This document shows positions 37,257-47,151 of a stretch of DNA of 64,000 bases, piece after piece. Position numbers and translations under genes: made by a program. Each line of letters begins with the position of its first letter. The stretch's first letter is position 1. This stretch comes from Spartinivicinus marinus (GTDB taxonomy: Bacteria; Pseudomonadota; Gammaproteobacteria; Pseudomonadales; Zooshikellaceae). Location of the stretch: the NCBI RefSeq assembly GCF_026309355.1, contig NZ_JAPJZK010000001.1, forward strand, positions 806,001 to 870,000, in the 5' to 3' direction. A model generated the notes under the pieces. The model made no database searches and was not told where the DNA came from. It saw only the letters and a program-made list of their open reading frames with translations.

Positions 37257-38777
37257 ATGATTTACCAAAAACCAGGAAGTGAAAATGCTTTGATCAGTAT
37301 TAAAGCGCGTTATGCCAACTATATAAACGGTGAATGGAAGGCTCCTGTTAAAGAGCAATATTTACAAAATATCAGCCCAGTAACAGGTGACGTTTATTGT
37401 GAGGTTCCTCGTTCAACAATTGAAGACATTGACCTTGCGTTAAATGCAGCCCATCAGGCTAAATCAGCTTGGAGGAATACTCCTGTTACAGAGAGAGCAA
37501 ATTTACTATTAAAAGCGGCTGATCGCATTGAGCAGCATACAGACAAGCTGGCACTCATTGAAACCTGGGATAATGGTAAAGCGATCAGAGAAACCCTACA
37601 TGCCGATTTACCTCTTGTTGTTGACCATTTCCGCTATTTTGCTGGCTGTATTCGGGCTCAAGAAGGCAGTACTGCGGATATTAATGCAACCACTGCCAGC
37701 TACCACTTTTATGAACCCATTGGCGTGGTTGGTCAAATTATCCCCTGGAACTTTCCACTTCTGATGGCTGCTTGGAAGTTAGCTCCCGCACTGGCCACAG
37801 GTAACTGCATTGTGCTCAAACCTGCTGAACAAACTCCTGTATCAATTTTGGTATTAATGGAGTTAATTGGCGACCTATTCCCTTCAGGTGTTATCAATAT
37901 TGTGAATGGTTTAGGCCAGGAAGCAGGTGCCGCTTTAGCTAGTAGTAACCAAATAGCCAAATTAGCGTTCACAGGTTCTACCCCCATTGGTAGCGAAATC
38001 CTCAAGCAAGCCGCCGAGAAAATAATTCCTTGCACCGTTGAGCTTGGCGGCAAGTCACCCAATATTTATTTCGAGGATATACTTCAACAACCAGAAGCGT
38101 ATATTAATAAAGCAGTTGAAGGCTTGTTATTAGGCTTTTTTAATCAGGGAGAGGTATGTACCTGTCCTTCTCGTGCATTAATTCATGACCGTATTTATGA
38201 TGAATTTATCGAGTTAGTGTTAAATCGAGCAAAAACTATTAAACAAGGTAACCCCCTAGATACTGATACTCAAATAGGTGCCCAAGCCTCTGCCGAACAA
38301 ATGGACAAAATCCTCAGTTATATGGATATTGGACGCCAAGAAGGTGCAGAAATTTTACTCGGAGGTCATAAAGCAACCGTAGCTGAACACTTAGCCAATG
38401 GTTTTTATATCGAGCCTACCATCATGAAAGGCAACAACCAAATGCGGGTTTTTCAAGAAGAAATTTTTGGCCCTACCATTGGCGTCACTCGATTCAGCAA
38501 CGAAGCTGAAGCCATTAGTATCGCCAACCAAACCCAATACGGCCTAGGCGCTGGGGTATGGACAATGGATATTAATCGAGCCTATCGTGTTGCCCGACAA
38601 ATTGAAGCCGGACGAATCTGGACCAACTGTTATCACCAATACCCAGCACATGCGGCTTTTGGTGGTTATAAAAAATCCGGCATTGGCAGAGAAACCCATA
38701 AATCAGCATTAACCAATTACCAACAAGTAAAAAATATATTAATTAGTTATGACACTGAAGCATTAGGTTTATTTTAA
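37257..38777 (+). CDS. exaC: NAD-dependent aldehyde dehydrogenase, ExaC/AldB type
   Basis: A 506-residue cytoplasmic dehydrogenase oxidising acetaldehyde-like substrates to acids. The N-terminus MIYQKPGS…RYANYINGEW and C-terminus GGYKKSGIGRETH…NLL/ILISYD closely follow Pseudomonas ExaC. The catalytic Glu lies in VELGGKSPN, the catalytic Cys in FFNQGEVCTCPSRA, and the cofactor stretches IIPWNFPLLMAAWK and FTGSTPIGSEI are present. An AAGGA ribosome site precedes the ATG. No alcohol dehydrogenase or regulator is adjacent, so it seems to be a stand-alone gene. Confidence 0.93.
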   Translation: MIYQKPGSENALISIKARYANYINGEWKAPVKEQYLQNISPVTGDVYCEVPRSTIEDIDLALNAAHQAKSAWRNTPVTERANLLLKAADRIEQHTDKLALIETWDNGKAIRETLHADLPLVVDHFRYFAGCIRAQEGSTADINATTASYHFYEPIGVVGQIIPWNFPLLMAAWKLAPALATGNCIVLKPAEQTPVSILVLMELIGDLFPSGVINIVNGLGQEAGAALASSNQIAKLAFTGSTPIGSEILKQAAEKIIPCTVELGGKSPNIYFEDILQQPEAYINKAVEGLLLGFFNQGEVCTCPSRALIHDRIYDEFIELVLNRAKTIKQGNPLDTDTQIGAQASAEQMDKILSYMDIGRQEGAEILLGGHKATVAEHLANGFYIEPTIMKGNNQMRVFQEEIFGPTIGVTRFSNEAEAISIANQTQYGLGAGVWTMDINRAYRVARQIEAGRIWTNCYHQYPAHAAFGGYKKSGIGRETHKSALTNYQQVKNILISYDTEALGLF

Positions 38778-38822
38778 GAACACAGCAAAAAGAACTGTTT
38801 TTAGCGTCTCCCTTAACCCAAG

Positions 38823-39032
38823 AGGGTGTTGCAAAAGGTTATGAGCGAAGCAAAGACAAGACAAAAATCGGCGAAAAGGCGGAGTTTATAATTAATAAAT
38901 ACTCCGCACATCCTGTGCTCCACCTTAGCAGGCCAGCCAGAGGCTGTTCAAATTTGTTCCAGACAAATTTGTGAGTACTTTGAGCCGGTTTTTAACGCTG
39001 TATTTGCAAGCGCAGTAGTTTTGCGACAGCCT
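38823..39032. repeat. Foldback/MITE-like element, second family member
   Basis: GAGGGTGTTGCAAAA at the left and TTTTGCGACAGCCTC at the right are inverted repeats (13 of 15 pair) around 210 bp. Inner hairpins include GCGGAGT/ACTCCGC near 38881-38908 and CAAATTTGT/ACAAATTTG near 38949-38972. The terminal sequence matches that of the 28738-28902 element, but the interior differs. Confidence 0.7.
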
Positions 39033-39393
39033 CCCAAGCTGAGGATATTCTCTTCAGCTATCCACAAGTAATGTTTTTAAGTTTTCTGACACCATTTGCT
39101 ATTTTTTAGACCACACTATTAACTGTGGACAACTTCTGTGCAGATACTCGTCAAAATTACCACACAATAAAACTAAGACAATACAACAAATATATACCGT
39201 GTTGGCTTTATGTCAGTCATTACCTACCAGGAACCTCCTAATAAAATCAAACACCTATAAAAATAATAGTAAAATCAAATAGTTAGTTGATTGATTGGGA
39301 TGTTAAATTAGCAGACAGGTTGTGTAGAAAAAAGCTATAACAAACATCTATGCAAAAGCACAGCGCTATTAGCATCATAAAAAAAATGTGGCA

Positions 39394-39416
39394 TTACCCA
39401 CAGTATTTGTGGATAA
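39394..39416. promoter_or_regulatory. Inverted DnaA-box pair, downstream side of the GGDEF-EAL gene
   Basis: TTACCCACA, five bases, then TGTGGATAA. The second 9-mer is a perfect consensus DnaA box (complement TTATCCACA) and the first has one mismatch. An identical arrangement is at 41874-41896 on the other side of the gene. Confidence 0.5.
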
Positions 39417-39583
39417 GTCTGTGATCAAGTTTTGATTAAATGGCGAAAGGCTGCAAGCTTGTGGCTACGACTGCAAATTGATCACTTTTTGATCAACACA
39501 TACCCAACTCTTTCTTTTTATGTAAAATTTTTCAATTTCTCTGTGAATAAGAATTAAGTGCGTGCCTTCTAAAGGTTTATACC

Positions 39584-41686
39584 TTAATGAGTGACCGAGT
39601 GAGGCGCTAACGTCGATTCCATATAAGCGGTTTCAGTTAATTGCTCATATTTTTCCAATAGCTGCTCTGCTGGTAATGCCGGTGCAAATAAATATCCTTG
39701 ACAAATATCACACCCTTCCGCCTGCAAAAAACCAAGGGCTTTCTCATTTTCTACCCCTTCTGCAATCACTTGTAGCTTTAAGTTATGTGCCAAGTTAATG
39801 ATTGCTCGCGCAATACTTGCTGCATCCTGATCATCTGGAATATCTTCAACAAACATTCGATCAATTTTTAAAGTATCAATAGGCAACTGCTTTAAATAAC
39901 TTAATGATGAATAGCCTGTACCAAAGTCATCAATGCTGATACTAACTCCCCGCGCTTTTACTTGATTTAATTCCTTAATTGCAAAGTTAATATCATGCAT
40001 GAGCATACTTTCTGTGATCTCTAATTCCAGTAGCTGAGGAGGTAATTGGCTATTATGTAGTGCCTTATCCAGCACTGATAATAAACTACCACTCAATAGC
40101 AAACGTGTAGGCAAATTAACTGCAATAGAGGTATAAGGTGGAACTTTGCCGTCTGATATCCAAGCTCGATGCTGTATACATGCTGTTTCTAACAACCATT
40201 CACTAACGGGTAATATCAAGCCAGTTTCTTCAAGCAGAGGAATAAATAAGCCCGGTAAAATAATCCCCTCTGTTGGATGTCGCCAGCGCAGTAAAGCTTC
40301 AAACCCAGCAATACAACCAAAATGAATATCAATTTGTGGTTGATAGTAAAGAACCATTTCTTGATTAGCCAAAGCATAATGCAAGCGACTTTCCAACTGG
40401 ATACGATACTCTGAAACCGCTTTCATCTCTTTAGAGAAAAACTCGTAGTGGTTAGGCCCTAACTGCTTTGCTTTATTTAATGCTATATCGGCTTGCTTTA
40501 GCAGCGTTTCATGATTATCTGAAGGGGAGGTTAGTAAGCTAATACCAATACTGGCAGAAACAAAAATTTCCTTTTCTTGTAATTGAAAAGGGACACTTAA
40601 TACTTCTACAACATGCTGCCCGACAACAGCTGCATCATTTTGATCAAATGTATCCTCTAATATGATTGCAAACTCATCACTGCCTAATCTTGCTATGGTG
40701 TCTTCTTCTCTAACCGCTTGACCTAAGCGCAAGGCAACTTTTTTCAATAGGTCATCACCTGCAGCATGACCTAAAGTGTCGTTTATTACTTTAAAGCGAG
40801 ATAAGTTAATAACCAGTAATGCAACCTTTCGCTTTCTTCGACGAGCACGTATCACGCCTTGTGCCAGCCTGTCTTGAAATAATGCTCGATTAGCTAAGCC
40901 TGTCAGAGGATCATGGTATAGATAATTCAGTAATTTCTGCTGCGAAAGAAACTGCTTAGCATTATCCCTTAACAATACCATTACCCACTGCTGCCCTTGA
41001 ATGGATAATGACATCATTGTCATCATGACTAGTTGCGTTTTATTCTGGGCATTTAATAAAGTTACTTCTCGCCACTGATTTCCCTCTCCAAAGCCACTAT
41101 CACTTCCAGCAAGCCATTGAGGTAAGTGCTCTTTATCATTCAGCTGTAACTCAGGAAACAACTGACTTATATATAAGTTATTTTTATCAACGTCGCTTGT
41201 TATTCCCACCAACTGCATTGCTACTGTATTTGCATGCAGTAACACACCTGACTGATCAAATAATAACGTACTATCTTGAATAGCATCTAAGATCGCAAAC
41301 CAAGCAGCTAAATCCGCTGCATTATTAACAAGTAAAGGTTGCTCTGTAATTGTTACTAATGCACCTCGACTGTCTTTTTTTTGAAAAGGCAGTAGTTGAC
41401 ACCACAACCGGCGCTGACCTGACTGGCTAGATGAGTAGGAGGGGATACAAAAACTGGTTCCATGCTGGGCTAGCTGACCTGAATTGCTTAAGTCACGGAC
41501 TAGTTCAATCCAGTCAGGCTGATATTGCCCATTTGCTAATGCTGTTAACTCTCTTTCAAGCGCTTTATTTTTTAATAGCCACTGGCCTTGGGCAGTTAAA
41601 ATGCCTACCCAGGGCTCATTACAGCTTACACTAGCCTGTTTTGTTTTAACCTGATGATCGTAAAACCGATCGAAACTCATACACAA
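39584..41686 (-). CDS. PAS-GGDEF-EAL cyclic-di-GMP signalling protein
   Basis: A 700-residue protein without transmembrane helices. It has a PAS-like sensor (~125-245), a GGDEF domain (~258-415) and an EAL domain (~430-685). The cyclase signature reads RLGSDEF, so the second glycine of GGDEF is serine; cyclase activity is uncertain. The EAL side looks complete (EALLRWRHP, LEITESMLM, DDFGTGYSSL, LKIDRMFV, VIAEGVE), so c-di-GMP hydrolysis is likely. The start may be M3 (41680). It is single-gene, with inverted DnaA-box pairs on both sides. Confidence 0.9.
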   Translation of the reverse strand: MCMSFDRFYDHQVKTKQASVSCNEPWVGILTAQGQWLLKNKALERELTALANGQYQPDWIELVRDLSNSGQLAQHGTSFCIPSYSSSQSGQRRLWCQLLPFQKKDSRGALVTITEQPLLVNNAADLAAWFAILDAIQDSTLLFDQSGVLLHANTVAMQLVGITSDVDKNNLYISQLFPELQLNDKEHLPQWLAGSDSGFGEGNQWREVTLLNAQNKTQLVMMTMMSLSIQGQQWVMVLLRDNAKQFLSQQKLLNYLYHDPLTGLANRALFQDRLAQGVIRARRRKRKVALLVINLSRFKVINDTLGHAAGDDLLKKVALRLGQAVREEDTIARLGSDEFAIILEDTFDQNDAAVVGQHVVEVLSVPFQLQEKEIFVSASIGISLLTSPSDNHETLLKQADIALNKAKQLGPNHYEFFSKEMKAVSEYRIQLESRLHYALANQEMVLYYQPQIDIHFGCIAGFEALLRWRHPTEGIILPGLFIPLLEETGLILPVSEWLLETACIQHRAWISDGKVPPYTSIAVNLPTRLLLSGSLLSVLDKALHNSQLPPQLLELEITESMLMHDINFAIKELNQVKARGVSISIDDFGTGYSSLSYLKQLPIDTLKIDRMFVEDIPDDQDAASIARAIINLAHNLKLQVIAEGVENEKALGFLQAEGCDICQGYLFAPALPAEQLLEKYEQLTETAYMESTLAPHSVTH

Positions 41687-41873
41687 CCCTGTGTAAATAC
41701 TGCAATATCAAAGATTCTTTATTGCAGTTAGCTGCCATTCCCTTAATTAATAACTTGCCTTAAACAGCTATTAGTTATTAACAAAGCTAGTTACTAGCAT
41801 TGAGCAAATATACCTCCAGTATAGTGTATTGATAAATCTTTGGGCAAAACTATCAACAGGCCTTGCTACCTAG

Positions 41874-41896
41874 TTACCCACAAAAACTGTGGATAA
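41874..41896. promoter_or_regulatory. Inverted DnaA-box pair, upstream side of the GGDEF-EAL gene
   Basis: TTACCCACA, five bases (AAAAC), then the perfect TGTGGATAA. It lies about 190 bp upstream of the GGDEF-EAL start. Both this and the 39394 site are followed by a CTGT and a TGATCAA within about 40 bp, so the two regions look like diverged copies. Confidence 0.5.
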
Positions 41897-42048
41897 ACCT
41901 GTTAATTTGTTCTGATCAAATCACACTAAAGTCGAGCTAAAAGCACTTTGAAAGGGTGGCTGTTTTTTTAACCAAGATGTAAATCTACACGCTACTGTTT
42001 TGGGAAAGTCTTTATAAATAAGGGAGATTGTTTAATAGAGGAGTAATC

Positions 42049-42075
42049 ATGGCGATTAGAGGGCGTAATAATTAA
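42049..42075 (+). CDS. Micro-ORF of 8 codons (MAIRGRNN) with strong ribosome site
   Basis: AGAGGAG ends six bases before ATG 42049, and the frame stops at TAA 42075. A strong terminator hairpin follows 19 bases later, so a short transcript would carry only this ORF. Nothing downstream on the plus strand is a gene it could lead. Whether it is translated cannot be told from sequence. Confidence 0.35.
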   Translation: MAIRGRNN

Positions 42076-42093
42076 GCAATTATTATTACACAC

Positions 42094-42136
42094 AAAAACC
42101 CACAAGATTATGTGGATAACCTTGTGGGTTTTTATT
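42094..42136. terminator. Bidirectional terminator between the micro-ORF and tRNA-Arg
   Basis: A perfect 12-bp stem AAAACCCACAAG/CTTGTGGGTTTT has an A-rich and a T-rich side, so it works in both directions. It ends the micro-ORF transcript on plus and the tRNA-Arg transcript on minus. The loop contains another perfect TGTGGATAA (42111-42119). Confidence 0.9.
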
Positions 42137-42154
42137 TTACTTCTTGCTTCAATA

Positions 42155-42231
42155 TGGCGCGTCCGGGAGGATTCGAACCTCCGACCGCCTGGTTCGTAGC
42201 CAGGTACTCTATCCAGCTGAGCTACGGACGC
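42155..42231 (-). tRNA. tRNA-Arg (ACG), copy 1
   Basis: A 77-nt cloverleaf with acceptor GCGTCCG/CGGACGC, discriminator G and encoded CCA. The anticodon loop CTACGAA gives ACG, wobble-modified to read CGU, CGC and CGA. TTCGAAT is present in the T-arm. A terminator follows directly. Confidence 0.98.
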
Positions 42232-42335
42232 GTTGCTTGTGGGCGCGTAATATAGAGTTTTTTGCCATGAGAGTCAAACTAATTTTTAGATTATATTCAA
42301 ATGAACTATAAGCAGTAAAATCAGCTTACCCAAAA

Positions 42336-42364
42336 TAAAAAAGCCCGATTAAATCGGGCTTTTC
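42336..42364 (-). terminator. Intrinsic terminator between the two tRNA-Arg genes
   Basis: The stem AGCCCGAT/ATCGGGCT with a short loop is flanked by A- and T-runs. On the minus strand it follows tRNA-Arg copy 2. Confidence 0.88.
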
Positions 42365-42369
42365 TAAAA

Positions 42370-42446
42370 TGGCGCGTCCGGGAGGATTCGAACCTCCGAC
42401 CGCCTGGTTCGTAGCCAGGTACTCTATCCAGCTGAGCTACGGACGC
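42370..42446 (-). tRNA. tRNA-Arg (ACG), copy 2
   Basis: The mature sequence is the same as copy 1 over 77 nt including CCA. The copies are 138 bp apart with a terminator between them, showing a tandem duplication. Confidence 0.98.
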
Positions 42447-42542
42447 ACATCTTTGATACTTCATTTCCTATAACAAAACCGCAAACAAAATTGCAGCTCA
42501 GCCTTGCCTAAATGAAAGCATCTACAACAGGCAAAAAAACTT

Positions 42543-42635
42543 TGGCGGAGAGAGAGGGATTCGAACCCTCGATACGGCTACAAACCGTATACTCCCTTAG
42601 CAGGGGAGCGCCTTCAGCCGCTCGGCCATCTCTCC
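42543..42635 (-). tRNA. tRNA-Ser (GCT)
   Basis: A 93-nt class II tRNA with acceptor GGAGAGAT…CTCTCTCC-G-CCA, anticodon loop CTGCTAA giving GCT, and the long variable arm TATACGGTTTGTAGCCGTAT expected for serine. Its position next to csrA is common in gammaproteobacteria. Confidence 0.98.
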
Positions 42636-42696
42636 TTAGCGACGCGCGAAATAATAACAGATTCGCGCGAAAAGCAAAGTACTTTTTATAAAAAAT

Positions 42697-42882
42697 TTAG
42701 CTGCCTACTTTTTCCTCTTTTTCTTTTTGAATACGTTGATAAATTTCTTCACGATGCACAGCAACTTCTTTTGGCGCATTCACACCAATTCTTACTTGGT
42801 TGCCTTTAACACCCAAGACAGTTACGGTCACGTCATCGCCAACCATGAGAGTTTCACCAACACGGCGAGTTAAAATAAGCAT
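42697..42882 (-). CDS. csrA: Carbon storage regulator CsrA
   Basis: A 61-residue RNA-binding dimer that blocks or protects mRNAs at GGA motifs and controls motility, biofilm and carbon storage. [18 protein letters not shown] and [20 protein letters not shown] (with the RNA-contacting Arg) are canonical. An AGGAGA-type site precedes the ATG. The order alaS-lysC-csrA-tRNA-Ser is conserved. Confidence 0.98.
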
Positions 42883-43122
42883 TACTATCTCCTTCGCTTA
42901 TTGAGATTAAACAACAACCACAGCTACTTGCAAAGCTATATAATCTCAATGGCTTGTAAATACTGATGTTGCTGCTACTTCTTCTACTACTGAATCAAAC
43001 CAATTTAGTTAGATGTTATCACTGCTTGCAACAATGATTAAATTTTATACACCCACCTATAAATATAGTGTAGTCGCTAGGTGAGTGTAATCTATGCGTA
43101 TTTTCACTAAACGCGAGTTTAT

Positions 43123-44358
43123 TTAACCTTCACCACCAGGCACTTGATCAAGTTCAAATGCTGAATGTAATGCACGCACAGCAAGTTCTAGATATTTCTC
43201 TGCAATCACGACAGATACTTTTATTTCAGAAGTGGAAATAATTTGAATATTAATCCCTTCTTTTGCTAATGCATCAAACATGGTGGTCGCTACACCCGCA
43301 TGGGAGCGCATCCCTACCCCAACAATCGATACTTTGGCTATTTTATTATCACCTTCACACTCACTAGCACCTAGCTCTTTAGCCGTTTCTTCCAGCTGCT
43401 CCATCGCTTGTTGGTAATCATTGCGATGTACGGTAAAGGTAAAATCTGTAGTCTTATCTTCCGCGACATTTTGAATAATCATGTCGACTTCTATATTGGC
43501 ACGACTGATTGGGCCTAATATACGAGAAGCAACCCCTGGAATATCCGGAACCCCTTTAACAGTTAACTTAGCTTCGTCACGATTAAACGCTATACCAGAA
43601 ATCAGCGGCTGCTCCATAGAGTCCTCATCTTCTAATGTAATTAGTGTACCTGGCCCTTCTTTGAAACTATGCAAAACTCGTAGTGGGACACTGTATTTGC
43701 CCGCAAACTCTACTGAACGAATTTGCAACACCTTTGAACCCAAGCTGGCCATTTCTAACATTTCTTCAAAGGTGATTTTTTCCAGGCGTCGAGCATTATC
43801 TACAACACGTGGATCTGTGGTGTATACACCATCAACATCGGTGTAAATCTGACATTCGTCCGCTTTTAGTGCAGCAGCCAATGCAACAGCCGTTGTATCT
43901 GAGCCACCACGGCCTAATGTAGTGATGTTACCTTCTTCATCAGCACCCTGAAAACCAGCCACCACAACAACCCGACCCGCAGTTAAGTCATTGGCAATTT
44001 TTTCTCTTTCAATATCTTCGATTCGAGCTTTATTAAACGCGCTATTGGTTTTGATTTTAACCTGGCTGCCTGTATAAGATCTGGCAGGGCACCCCCGCTC
44101 GTTTAACGCCATCGTTAATAAAGCAATGGTTACCTGCTCTCCAGTAGAAAGCAAAACATCCATTTCTCGCGGGGTTGGCTTCTGTTGCATTTGACTGCCA
44201 AGCTCAATCAGCCGATTGGTTTCACCACTCATTGCCGACACAACAACGACAATATCATCACCCTTCTCACGAAAAGTCTTAACTTTGTCGGCTATTTCTT
44301 GGATACGTTCAACGGTGCCTACAGAAGTACCACCAAATTTTTGTACGATTAATGCCAT
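43123..44358 (-). CDS. lysC: Aspartate kinase
   Basis: A 411-residue enzyme phosphorylating aspartate, the first step toward lysine, threonine and methionine. The catalytic domain has VQKFGGTSVG at the start, TLGRGGSDTTAVALA and IYTDVDGVYTTDPR. Two C-terminal ACT domains (~265-405) carry allosteric feedback sites. The length matches the monofunctional Pseudomonas-type enzyme. Confidence 0.97.
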   Translation of the reverse strand: MALIVQKFGGTSVGTVERIQEIADKVKTFREKGDDIVVVVSAMSGETNRLIELGSQMQQKPTPREMDVLLSTGEQVTIALLTMALNERGCPARSYTGSQVKIKTNSAFNKARIEDIEREKIANDLTAGRVVVVAGFQGADEEGNITTLGRGGSDTTAVALAAALKADECQIYTDVDGVYTTDPRVVDNARRLEKITFEEMLEMASLGSKVLQIRSVEFAGKYSVPLRVLHSFKEGPGTLITLEDEDSMEQPLISGIAFNRDEAKLTVKGVPDIPGVASRILGPISRANIEVDMIIQNVAEDKTTDFTFTVHRNDYQQAMEQLEETAKELGASECEGDNKIAKVSIVGVGMRSHAGVATTMFDALAKEGINIQIISTSEIKVSVVIAEKYLELAVRALHSAFELDQVPGGEG

Positions 44359-44547
44359 ATTACGTTAGTTTTTGCATTCTGCGTTTATAAGTGTGACGAA
44401 CTAATCAATAACCCAGCTAATATATTCGCTAACGTAGCATAAGCTTTCGGTTCTGAATCATTTCCGTCTTCTTTGGCAACATTAGGGTAAAGCGACTTAT
44501 TATAAGATGGTTAATCAGTACGCACTACCCGTTTTCAAGTTTTTGCT

Positions 44548-47151
44548 CTAAAGCTTATTAGCTAGCCAACCCTCAACCGAAGCTAATGCTTCTGCTACTT
44601 TTTCTGGCTGGCTACCACCACCACGGGCAAAGTCTGGTCTACCACCACCTTTACCACCCACTTGTTCTGCTACAAATTTCAATAAATCGCCGGCTTTAAT
44701 TTGACCACATAAGTCTTTAGTAACACCAGAAGCGATCGCCAACTTATCATCAGCGACTTTAATGCTTAGCACTACAACACCAGAACCTAGTTTATTTTTT
44801 AACTGGTCAATCGTGTCAGGTAACGCTTTCTGGTCGACACCAGTTAACTCTGCCGCTAGCATTTTTACACCCGATATTTCCTTAACTTGGGCCATTAAGT
44901 CATTGCCTGCCGAGCTAGCTAATTTCTGCTGTAATTGGCTGAGTTGTTTTTCCAGCTGGCGCTGGCGATCTAACAAGTCCTGCACTTTAGTTACCACATT
45001 ATCACGACCGGCTTTCATCCAACTGGCAATAGTCTGCAAATGTTGTTCACTTTGCTTAAGCCAGGCAAAAGCGGCTTTACCTGTTATTGCCTCAATCCGT
45101 CGTATACCAGCAGCAATCCCCGTTTCAGCAACAACCACAAACGTACCAATATCACCAGTACGATCTACGTGGGTACCACCACACAATTCCACAGAAAATC
45201 CATTGGTTCCCATACTTAGCAGTCGCACTTGCTCACCATATTTCTCACCAAACAGGGCCATAGCACCTTTTTGTTTGGCTGTATCCATATCAGTGATTTC
45301 TACCGCCACAGGAGTATTCGCACGTATTTGCTCATTCACAATGGCTTCAATTTGTGCAATTTCTTCTGGGGTAACTGCTTCATAATGAGAAAAATCGAAA
45401 CGAAGTCGTTCGCTATCAACCATCGACCCTTTCTGCAATACATGATCACCTAATACTTCACGTAACGCTGAATGTAATAAGTGCGTAGCTGAGTGGTTTA
45501 ACGCGGTAGCCTGGCGTTTTTCTTGATCAACAACCAGCTCTACTTGTTGGCCTACAGCTAATTTCCCTTGTTTTATAGTACCTATATGTAAGTGGTGATC
45601 AGTTTCTTTTTGAGTATCCATCACCTCAAACTTACCACCGTCCCACTGTAGTAAGCCTTTATCACCTACCTGGCCACCAGACTCTGCATAAAAAGGGGTT
45701 TGATCTAATACTAATACGGCCTGTTGCCCTTCAGTGGCATGTTGCACAGCCTCACCACCCACTAAAATATGACTAATCGTGGCTTGATGGGCCAGCTGTT
45801 GATAACCGGTAAACTCAGTTTGCCCATCCAGATTTAAGGCTGCATTGTAATCGACAGTTGCCTTGCGCTTTCTATTCGCATCAGCCGTTTGCTGCATTAA
45901 AGCTTCGTAACCAGCAATATCCAGAGTCAGCTCGCGCTCTCTGGCTATATCGTTAGTTAAATCAACAGGGAAACCATAAGTGTCGTATAAGGTAAAAATC
46001 GTCTGCCCAGGAATGACCTTGCCTTTAAGCTCCGCAATAACATCCTCAAGAATTCTCATTCCATTATCGAGGGTTTTACTAAACTGCTCTTCTTCTTTTA
46101 ATAATATTCGCTCGATATGCTGTTTCGACTCTACCAGCTCAGGGTAAGCATCTCCCATAACGTCAATAAGCGCAGTTAGCAATTTATGGAAGAATGGCCC
46201 TTTAGCACCAAGCTTATTGCCATGGCGAATGGCCCGCCGGATTATGCGTCGTAAAACATACCCACGCCCTTCATTAGAAGGCAGCACCCCATCACCGATA
46301 ATAAAGGCACAAGAACGAATATGGTCAGCAATTACTCGTAACGACTTAGCAGAAAGATCGACTCCACCTAATAAATCAGAAGCTGCTTTTAGTAAGTGCT
46401 GAAAAATATCGATTTCATAATTACTATGCACATGTTGCATAACAGCAGCAATCCGCTCTAGTCCCATGCCTGTATCAACAGATGGCTTAGGTAGTGGCTC
46501 CATTTTGCCATCCACCGTGCGGTTAAACTGCATAAACACCAGGTTCCAAATCTCGATATAGCGATCGCCATCATCGTTTGGCCCACCAGGAGGATCGCCC
46601 GCGATATCAGGACCATGGTCATAAAAGATTTCTGAACAGGGACCACAAGGGCCTGTGTCACCCATCGACCAGAAATTGTCTTTTTCTCCCAGACGAGAAA
46701 ATCGGGTTTGATCTATGCCAATTTCATTAAACCAAATATCTTCCGCTTCTTTATCGTCTTTATAAACCGTGACCCAAAGCTTTTCCTTAGGCAGTTTTAG
46801 TTCTACAGTTAAAAACTCCCAAGCAAAACGAATTGCTTCTCGCTTGAAGTAATCACCAAAACTGAAGTTGCCCAACATTTCAAAGAAAGTATGGTGCCTG
46901 GCGGTGTATCCCACATTTTCTAAGTCGTTGTGCTTTCCACCAGCTCGAACACAACGTTGCGCAGTGGTTGCCCGAGTATAAGAACGTGCTTCTCTTCCTA
47001 AAAACACATCTTTAAATTGGTTCATCCCTGCATTGGCAAATAGCAGGGTTTTATCATCAGCAGGCGGCACTAGGGAACTACTCGCTACAATTTCATGTCC
47101 CTGGCGCTTAAAATAATTTAAAAATGCTGATCGTATCTCTGCGCTTTTCAT
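44548..47151 (-). CDS. alaS: Alanine-tRNA ligase
   Basis: An 867-residue class II synthetase. The catalytic core has [15 protein letters not shown] and the motif-2/3 region [12 protein letters not shown]; the editing domain shows its zinc ligands in [11 protein letters not shown] and ELCGGTHV. A coiled-coil and the C-Ala domain with glycine-rich [15 protein letters not shown] follow. It starts [14 protein letters not shown] as expected. It is 189 bp upstream of lysC on the same strand. Confidence 0.98.
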   Translation of the reverse strand: MKSAEIRSAFLNYFKRQGHEIVASSSLVPPADDKTLLFANAGMNQFKDVFLGREARSYTRATTAQRCVRAGGKHNDLENVGYTARHHTFFEMLGNFSFGDYFKREAIRFAWEFLTVELKLPKEKLWVTVYKDDKEAEDIWFNEIGIDQTRFSRLGEKDNFWSMGDTGPCGPCSEIFYDHGPDIAGDPPGGPNDDGDRYIEIWNLVFMQFNRTVDGKMEPLPKPSVDTGMGLERIAAVMQHVHSNYEIDIFQHLLKAASDLLGGVDLSAKSLRVIADHIRSCAFIIGDGVLPSNEGRGYVLRRIIRRAIRHGNKLGAKGPFFHKLLTALIDVMGDAYPELVESKQHIERILLKEEEQFSKTLDNGMRILEDVIAELKGKVIPGQTIFTLYDTYGFPVDLTNDIARERELTLDIAGYEALMQQTADANRKRKATVDYNAALNLDGQTEFTGYQQLAHQATISHILVGGEAVQHATEGQQAVLVLDQTPFYAESGGQVGDKGLLQWDGGKFEVMDTQKETDHHLHIGTIKQGKLAVGQQVELVVDQEKRQATALNHSATHLLHSALREVLGDHVLQKGSMVDSERLRFDFSHYEAVTPEEIAQIEAIVNEQIRANTPVAVEITDMDTAKQKGAMALFGEKYGEQVRLLSMGTNGFSVELCGGTHVDRTGDIGTFVVVAETGIAAGIRRIEAITGKAAFAWLKQSEQHLQTIASWMKAGRDNVVTKVQDLLDRQRQLEKQLSQLQQKLASSAGNDLMAQVKEISGVKMLAAELTGVDQKALPDTIDQLKNKLGSGVVVLSIKVADDKLAIASGVTKDLCGQIKAGDLLKFVAEQVGGKGGGRPDFARGGGSQPEKVAEALASVEGWLANKL

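Larger units (their letters stand above)
38778..39583. other. 806-bp gene-free region with a foldback element and DnaA-box-like sites
   Basis: No gene is visible. It holds the foldback element at 38823-39032, DnaA-box-like 9-mers at 39058-39066, 39124-39132 (each one mismatch), and the inverted pair at 39394-39416. Several TGATCA sites lie near 39420-39500. The region is AT-rich, and both flanking genes have their stop codons here. Confidence 0.6.
41687..42154. other. Intergenic region between the GGDEF-EAL gene and the tRNA cluster
   Basis: It holds a second inverted DnaA-box pair, an 8-codon micro-ORF and a bidirectional terminator (all listed). No other gene is seen. Confidence 0.6.

Noticed and set aside
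39058..42119. Replication origin suggested by several DnaA-box-like 9-mers
   Set aside because: No dnaA, dnaN, gyrB or gidA nearby, the boxes are spread over 3 kb around an ordinary gene, and there is no clear unwinding element. Kept only as a regulatory observation.
44762..45385. A 207-codon open frame on the plus strand inside alaS
   Set aside because: It is antisense to the conserved catalytic and editing regions of alaS, with Ser/Ile/Cys-rich composition typical of shadow frames.
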